Shown: piece by piece, positions 40,501-49,500 of the stretch
How the letters are laid out: each line of letters opens with the position of its first letter
Numbering within the stretch: position 1 is the first letter of the stretch
Source: Apteryx mantelli
Lineage: Eukaryota > Chordata > Aves > Apterygiformes > Apterygidae
Direction of reading: 5' to 3'
Assembly: GCF_036417845.1 (NCBI RefSeq)
Contig: NC_089983.1
Span: 25,472,297-25,536,296, forward strand
Length of the DNA: 64,000 bases
Position numbers and translations under genes: made by a program
Notes under the pieces: generated by a model
Databases searched by the model: none
What the model was told of the DNA's origin: nothing
The model's input: only the letters and a program-made list of their open reading frames with translations

Positions 40501-43500
40501 GGAAATTGGCAGATGTTTTTGTACACTAGATCAGGTGTTTTACAACTTCTGTCAGTAGAAAGAAAAGTGCTTGCTGTTGGTCTGTTTTTGCTGCCGTGTG
40601 TAAACAAAAGTGGTAGCAACTATTGCTTGGTATTACCCATTTTTAAAGGAGTCTTATTTTGATAGTGGCTTAGTAAATACATGGATATTAACAATGACAT
40701 TCTAACTTCTTTGACTAAGCATTAAAATGAAAGTATCTACCTTTCTGTCAAGTGTGGGATTACCAAGATATCAAAGGGCAAGACAGATTTAGTGTATAGG
40801 TTGAATGGATATTGTTTTTAGTTAAGTTCTGGAGTCCAGTAACTACACAGAAACCAATGGGTGCTTCTTTGGTAACTTTAGTTCTTTACTGGTGTAATTG
40901 GTTTTACCAATTTTACTAGTGTAAACTTGAATGATTGAATATGCAGATTTGAGAGTACATAAAGACACATGCTCTCAATGCATTAAGTTCTTTAAAGTTA
41001 TGAATTTAATTAGATATCAAAGGTGTAAATGGTGGAACAATTTAAAGATAGGTTGGAAGAGGGGAAGAACTTTGAACTGTTGAGTTTAAAGAAGCCTTAC
41101 AGCTTCCCTGATGGATTTAGAAATACCATTTATATTAAGTAGGTGCAATTATTTTATTATTGTAGCATGTACAGTAAACTATCAGGTTATATACAAAGCC
41201 AAAAATCAGTTTGACATATAGTTTGTGTCTTTCTAGGTCTTCATCCTCCAGGCCCTCCTTTAGCAAGACCTATTCTTCCTCGAGAAAGGGGAGTTGTGGA
41301 TAGAGTTATTGAATATTTGGTTGGTGATGGTCCTCAGAACAGGTAAACTGTTACTAAAGGGAATACATAAATTTTTAAGAGGCAGTGAGCTGCTTAACCT
41401 TTCTTTCTTTTTTTTTTATTTTTCTTCTTAAACAGAGGGGCAAAGTTAGAAGTATTGCAAGCTACTTTGTGTTTTTCGTCCTAAATTTTCATAATGAAAT
41501 GGCCCTTTTGTAGTGCTTCATCTGAAATCTGCTTGTAGGGAAAATGGTAAACTTTTTTGAGATTCATCTCCACTTTGAGCTGTATTAAACATGTGATACA
41601 AAAAGAAAAATCTTGAATATTCAACTGGGTGAATGAACCATACTTAACTAAAATCATTTGATTGTCTTAAGTCTTCGGCTTTATTACCATTACAGTTGCT
41701 TTCAGATTGCCTTCAGAACTGTCTAAACATATCAGAACTTCCACTACGATCATTTTTCATATTGACTGTATTCTAATGAAAGAAGAACTATTTAATAGTT
41801 GGGATGTGATTTTCTGACAAATCTGATATTTAAAATAAAAAAATCTGTTTAATCATGAGGCTTAAGTTGTAGCAAAGAATCTTTCACTGTTTTTAACCAA
41901 CTTTAAAAACTGTTCTTTACAGTTTAAAGCCAAATAAATCTGTATGCACCTTTTAAGAGTAAATATCCAAGCTATTAGCAAATATCTGAGGTAAAATACA
42001 TCTGTTACTACAGTGTCTTAATACTTAAAGCTATGTAATTATATTGCTAATGTTTTCTAGGTATGCCCTAATATGTCAGCAATGTTTTTCTCACAATGGT
42101 ATGGCTTTGAAGGAGGAGTTTGAATATGTAGGTAAGAACTGATCTATAGTCTACTTCTGGTAGTCTGCTTATGTTTTATGACTAACATGCATCATGCCTC
42201 ATTTTGGTTGCAATTAAGTACTTAGCTGGCACTGTGAAATGCCACTTCATGTGGGAACAGTTTTATGGTAACTTATTACTCCATATCTTAGGGTTCACTT
42301 TAAGATTTTAAAATACTTTATTACAACTTTCAGGCCAAGAATTTTATGTGTAGAAAGCTATTTAGTAGAAATAAGCCTCCTCCAATACATCCCTGAGAAT
42401 TGCTACTGGTTATGAATGGTTCTCAGAAGGGTTTTATATTGAGAAAGTATCTGACATTAAAGTACTCCTCTTTTACCAGAACTTAAACAAAACTTTGCTT
42501 TGGCAAGATGATCTTGGGGAGGCATCAGAAAAGGAGTGGGAACAAGCCCTGAGGGGCTATATGTGAATTTATGGCTGACTAACTTCAGACAGACATAGCT
42601 CTTTATTGAACACAGATGTTTTATTTTGTCTCCTCTTCTACCACAAGTGTAAGCTCGATGTTTAAGAAATGAAAAAATTTTAGATAAATCTTCTATTTCA
42701 TTTTGTCTCTCAATTTTGTGAGGAAAATACACAGCATTGTAAGAGAATAAGCTGCACTTCATATGGACTCAGGATATTAAGACTAGATGTCATCTTAGCT
42801 TAAACATATTCACAGTTCAAATGTGCAAGAAATAACCATTTTCTCCCTTGTCTTAGCAAAAATATGCATTTAACCATTATGTGGCATACGGTATTTCTCC
42901 TAAACAAAATTGTTTTTATCTTAATTAAGCATATGTGGAACAGAATGCTCTTCAAAGAGTAAATAGTGAGAAATAACTTGAAGAATCCATAGCAATTTTT
43001 TTTTTTTAAGGTGACATTAGGTTCACCCTTTGTAAGGGGATATTATCTTAGGTGTTCTGTAGGAAAGAATGGAAGAACAGACTAGAGGTTTACCATCTGG
43101 CAACATCTTGTTGTACTGAATTGCATTTTGTTCACTGTGATCAAATGTTGCATAAAGCTGGGGAAAAATGTTTATAGGTAAGTGAGGCAGAGCCCAAAGA
43201 AAACAGGTATTTAAGAGGAAGATGTATACTGAAGTCAAAAATAGAGCTGTGTGGAAAAATTTGTATAAATTTGATGGAGGTGCTCTCAGGTACTGATAGC
43301 TATTTAATTCTCTGTTTTGAAAAGCTGAGGTGGAAAAAAGAAATAATTTCCTTTTGATGTATTATTATTATTTGATATCTGATTTTTAGCATCTTGGATG
43401 GTCGAAGTGTTGTGTAGGAATAAGGTGGGACACGAAATTGGTTAGTGAGGCCACTTCTTGGATGTGCTTTTATGCAGCTTTTAGGTGTGCCTACTGCTTT

Positions 43501-46500
43501 TTCCTGAATCCTGCAAGAAAAACTAGACCCCAAGCTCCACGACTTCCAGACTTCAATTTTGAAAAAAAGCAACCTGCAGAATTGCAATCTGAAACTGAGC
43601 CTTTAGATACTGGAGAGAGAAAGCTGCAGGAGAATGAACAGACAGAAGGTATGTACTAATCTTGTGAAGTCTGCTCTCTTTCTAATGTCCAGTGAGGTTC
43701 TCCCACCTTCTTGTAGCTACCATGTTCTTTTACTGGTATGTAAGATTTGTGTTCATATTTATCTGCTGTACCCAAGGAGTTCTCTGCCTAGATGAGTCTC
43801 TCATAAGAATAAGAACAACTTCCTGGTGGATGCAGTTTTTCTTTCAATTCTTTTTGTTGCCTAGAAGTAGGGACAAAAACATTACTAGCTTAGCTTGTTG
43901 ATAGTGTGGTTTTCTGTCCTGTACCCTAAATTTCTTCATGTATATCTTGGAAATGATGGCTTAAAATTCTTAACTCCAATGTTACTGATAAACAGATGGA
44001 AAATAGCATTGTAAATTATACAAATAGTTAGGAAGGCAGTATGTCCTGAAGTGGTTAACTTTCACTGTGTTCAGCAGGTCATTTGATTGAGGTGTGTTGG
44101 AATTTCTGCCTTTGTTCCTTTTGTTGTTTTCCTCAGGGCAGGAAAATCTAGTAAAACTACCTTGTTTAAAATCGGGGAGTTCAAAGACAAATTGTCAATT
44201 TTAATTTAACATAGTTCCTTTTGAGAAGTTTTATAGTCTGCAGATAAAGTAGGCATCTGGTATACAGCCAACAGGAAGATTCAGTGTTTAGAAGACTTCA
44301 GAAATTAAAATTTCAAACCAAAGAATCTCCAGTTAGATGTGTTATTGTGTGCATATTGGAATTTTTGTTTTTATACCAGGGAGCGCGTGGTACAGAGTTA
44401 TCAAATAGTGAACACTGCTGTGAACACTGAAACTGCACCAGCTGCAGGAAACTGTCCCAAGTAGAATATAATAAAAATAATGTTTCTATTCAGTTATCTT
44501 TAACACTGGGTACAAAATGGCATCAGCATTTACTTTCAGGCATGAGAAGACTGAATGAAAGGGATAGGGAAGTCTTATCTAACTGTAGCCATCTCTGGGT
44601 GTGGTTTGGTGTGGGTGTTCTGTAGGCAAAACTTGTTCGGTTTCTTTTCCTGTGCCATAGTGTCCTCTTCCCACATTAAAAGCGGTGCTTGTAACACAAA
44701 GCAGTTTGCCTTAGCTAGTTGCAAGGCAGCTGTAGAGCTGGCTACTGGCACACCTGAAGGGACAGTGTGTCCTTCTGTAGGATGGAAGAAGGTATGGGAG
44801 GGGAGAAAGGTATGCAGAAACAGAGATAACAGTGGAAATGGGAACTTTTAAAACTGCTTCACTACTATTACTATTATGGAAGTAAGGCCTAAATCAGATG
44901 CTTGAAGTTAAGACCATGCAGATTTTGTCTTTGTCCTCAAATGATCTTTTTTTTTTAAGTGAGTGGAGGATGAATTAGTAGCTGCTTAGCTCCTTCTAAA
45001 GGCAGAATTTTGATACAGACAAGCTATCATTTGTTACTGGGATCTTCAAAACTCTGGTTATTTGTCTCAGTCAAGAAGACTAGAAGTGTTCAGCCCTTGG
45101 AGATATGTGCCTTTGAGACTTCTGAGTATTATTCAGCTGCAGGTTCTTAGAGGTTTTGGGAGATCAAGTGCTAATTAAACTGGTATTATCATTAAAGAAA
45201 TGCTTATCAAACTATGTCTTTAATGAGTCTGAGCTGCTGAGTCAGTTTATAGATGTTGTAAAGAACTGAAAAATCTTAAGAACTAGTGCATGATTTTCAT
45301 TAGACACGAGATGCTGTAGGAGTGAAAATTCTGCGAAAAACTTTATGCTTTTTTAGAAGCAGAATTGTATCAAGTATTTCAGGATAAAATATGGGATGAT
45401 TTTAATGCAGTAAATGTGAGATATTCCAGTTTATCTTTAACAAGGAGAACTTCTATCAGTATGGTGTTATTAATGTGCTCTCAAAAAAGAAAAAAAGATG
45501 TGGGGTCAAACACCAGTTTGTGTTCCCCCTCCCTCCCTACTAGGAAGGGTAGGTTGATTTTTCAGAAGAGGCAGAGATAACGGTATGCTGACTTTTGATG
45601 TCTAACTAGCTTAAATTTCTGCTATTTTCTGAATATGTCATCTCCAAGATGAATATGAAACAACCTGTTTTGATAATTAGTGAACAGCTAGGAATGGAAT
45701 AAATGTATTACTATTTTACATAACTGATCTCTGAGAAATGTTTTGTTGATGTAATATAGGCCTGTGCTACCCTATCAGTTTGTCTTTGTGTATTAACTGC
45801 CTGTGGCTTGCCACAGAGTAATCTTATGAATGAGAAAATATCACTTTCAGTAAATCACTTTTTATGTCAAAACACTAATTAGAAGCATAATTTTGCTTAC
45901 AGGCAGTCAGATTTTATTAACAAATAAACATATTCTTTATAAGTTTAAGGTATGAAGCTATCATTTTATTGAGGTATAGCTTTGTGGAAGGCTTTTGTTC
46001 ACTTGAGTAATATAGCTGCTATCATAGCAAGAATAGAGTATCTTCACTTACAGATGTAAACAAATGTTAACACCAAGAAACCAACTTCAGGATGTTGACA
46101 ACATAGGAAGATTCTTATCTGTAACTCCTTAAACCATAGTGCAAAGGAACTGTGCAAGCTAATGTGATACAGAAGTGCTATAAATATTTTTTTTTGTCAG
46201 CTACATTTACTAATGAAGCCAAATCTATTTTCAGTTATATGCTCATGCAACGACAAGCATGTTACATACTACTCTGGATAAGAGATCTGAAGATTGCTTA
46301 TGGGGAGTGCTGTTGGTATTGAAACTTAGATTTCTAAATCCTTTGGAAATATAGTCTCATCAGTTGTGGTTCTTATGCAGATTACTGGAACAAACATCAT
46401 GCTTCACTATTCAGAGTAGCTTAGGAAATTTTACTACCAGAATGAAGCAATATATTTCAGTTCTGTTCTTACCTTTTTCTTAAACGACTTGATCTTAAAT

Positions 46501-49500
46501 GCCTTTCATTAAAGACTAGCCTGTTTTCTCATGAGCATTTAGAAGTATTAATGTTTGGGTCCTGTTGAAAAAGCCAACAGAAACCACTTTTATCCTTTTG
46601 ATTAATTCTGTATTGCCCATATTTGGTACTACTACTGTGCATTCTTTAAGTACATTACATTTAGCAATGTTTTGAAAGTTGAAACAAGAAAATTTGGCAA
46701 ATCACTTAAGCATTTTGTGGTGAATGTGTGGTGCTGATATTCAAAGGTCTTAGATGCCTTTGAACTTTTGATTTCATCATGAAGCATCGTAAAGCACTTT
46801 ATGGAGACAGCATGTGATGCTGTCTCCATATTTGTGTGAATTCCTTTACCATCTTGACAAAATGATGATTTAATGCTCTCCCATGTTTAAGGCTTCTGGG
46901 TAGACTGCAACTGCTAGTATTTGAAAAGCAGATGCAGAAACTTGGTTTGTTGTTCAACAGAAGGGCTCACAGTAATATTAACCTTCAAAGATACTGCTGC
47001 TTCAAGCTTGTGCTTATTTGAGTTCCACCAAAAATAGAGATTGGCTTTAGGCAAGTGTTACAGGTGGAGCAGAAACTTTATCTAGGAATAAAACTGGCTG
47101 AGGACAAAGAACAGGTATAAGCTTGACAAGTCTGACCAAAACCAGTGTTCAAAGTCTATCTTCAAAAAAACTGGCCTGGTAAACATCCTTTGTTTCAGAG
47201 AATTGGCTTGCCTTTTAACAATGCATGCTCTGCTTTTATAGCACAGCATGAGTGCACTGTGTCTTCTGTAATTCACTATTTCCTTTAAAAGATGAATTTC
47301 TGCCTTCTGTGTTCTTTCTGTAATTCAGCTGATGCAGACAGAATTCCATGACTTCTCATGCAAACATGGATCAGCTTGCCTTGAATTTAATGACTTGTAA
47401 ATATGATTTTTTTCAATTTAAAAATTACTTGTTTTCAGTGTACCAAGTTCAGTCTCATTGAACAGCATATCTTGCCTTTTTGGTAGAAAATAAAGGTTGC
47501 AAAGGTTCAACTGCTATGTCAATATTGGACTGCTTTTCCAAAGACTTAAAAATAGCTTTCTGTGATAAAAAAGCCATGAACACAGACTGCTATGGAAGCA
47601 CATGTTCCTTAAATATATTTTAGCCATGTGGCACTGTGTGAAAGTCTGTTCTTCTAATGGGGAGCTGCAGCAGCGAAGAAAACTTGTCCCAAAAGTCTCA
47701 AAAGTGTGGAAATCTAATTTCTTTTAGACAATAGAAAGGTTAGTGTAGGATTGAGTTAGGTTTAGGTTGAGTGTAGCCAGTTGCTGTTAGTGAAATCTCT
47801 GACTTCATGAAGTTTTGTGAATAATTACCATACTCAAGTATTTTCTTTTGTAAACAGTTTGTCCCAGACACTAGAAATTTATTTCATACTTTCTTTTAAC
47901 TTCTGTATTGATATACACACAACGGAATGGATAATGTGATATAATGATAGTGAACAGGAGCTCTCATAAGTTGGATTCTGTATTTAAGTATTTACCTAAA
48001 AACTAGGTGATGACTTCCAAATGATACCTACCTCTGTCTCATTTTAACTGCCCTAGTGAGTAAAGCATAGACTTTCAGTGGAAGAGACAGCTTTTGAGAA
48101 CAAACATCTTTTCTTTGCCCTGAGGCTGAAAGCTCAACTATTTGTGCAGGAGCTGTCTAACCCATTTCAGGCAAACACTGTTGAGTTAATCCAGATAGTT
48201 TACGTAGCAGCTTTTTGTTCACCACTGCCTTCAATGTATTTCAGTCAAGAGCACTCTTGCAACAAGCTTTGCTAACAAATCCAAGTGGGTGGAAAATCTG
48301 GAGGGTTGGCAGTAATCTCTTGAGAACTGTACCTGGAAAAGAAAAGTCTTTGAAGAATAACTGGGAGCTTCATTGCATATCTCATCTTTGACAAAAATTA
48401 GCTTTGGACAAATGTGCACTGTTGCTGTCTAGTGCTTGGCCTCTCATTTGTACAGAATATGTTTTAATCTCATCACTTGTATGGAGTTGACATGCAGAAC
48501 TATTTTGAATTAGGTAAACTAGCTTCATTTGTGACAATCTGGGCTCTGAGTTTTAATTTTGTAGCTTATTTTTTCATAGTTCAGAAAGAATTATCTTCTC
48601 TTGTTGGTAAGTAGTTGCTGTTCAAACAGAAAAGCTTAGAAAAAGCCAGGGTTTGTAAAATTCCACTGTAGAGGCAGAATTAGATGAGTGTGCCATCATT
48701 GTTACCAAAGCGCCAGAGATCTCTTGCTCAGAGTATTTCAGAATTTTGAAATCTATGGATCCTAACCATTTTGTAGTTTTTTCCTATTATCTTGTGATCT
48801 TTCTCCTCCCACCAAAGGCGATCTAAAGAAGAATAAGGATTATCTTTGATTTCTTGTTTGTTTGTACTAGTGGTGCTAAGGCTACATTTTTTTTCCCTCT
48901 AAGTACAGTTGCAAAGTAAATATATACTTAGTATAACTTATACTGTTTCTGTGAATATCTGTATAAAGGACATATGTCTTCCACTTAGACTAATAGTGAT
49001 GTAGTACTGTGTTTCACTGGTTATCCAGTGAAATATTCTGTCACAAAAAGCAGGCTAGCTGACTCTTTATGATGTGAAGTACATATGCTTTCCAAGTACT
49101 AAGCATTAATCAGGGGTGTTAGGGGGGAAAAAAGGAATTGCTGGAGCCAGGAACAGTGTTTCTTAAGTTGTGTTAATACATCTTAAATTTGCCTGAAGCA
49201 GCATATAGCTGTTTGGATCATATATATGTACTTGCATTCTTCAGTTAAATCATGGGTTAATTATTAGTTATCGAAGACACTAACACTTTTTTGTCATCTT
49301 TAAATTTACTTTCAGAGCTTTATCTCTTCTTAGCTACTGCTTTTATAGTCATTTAAATTGTGCAATACTATGATCAAATTGACTTTAGACAAGCTTTCCA
49401 TTGATCAATGTATTGAAAATGGAATCGCTAATGAAGGTTGACCATATTTATAGGTGGAGTTAGTAGCATTCTACTAACCTAACAGATTTCTCTGACTTCC

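Noticed and set aside
46800..46830. Hairpin as a microRNA or snoRNA gene
   Set aside because: A 14-bp stem with a 3-nt loop is too short for a pre-miRNA, and no H/ACA or C/D box motifs flank it.
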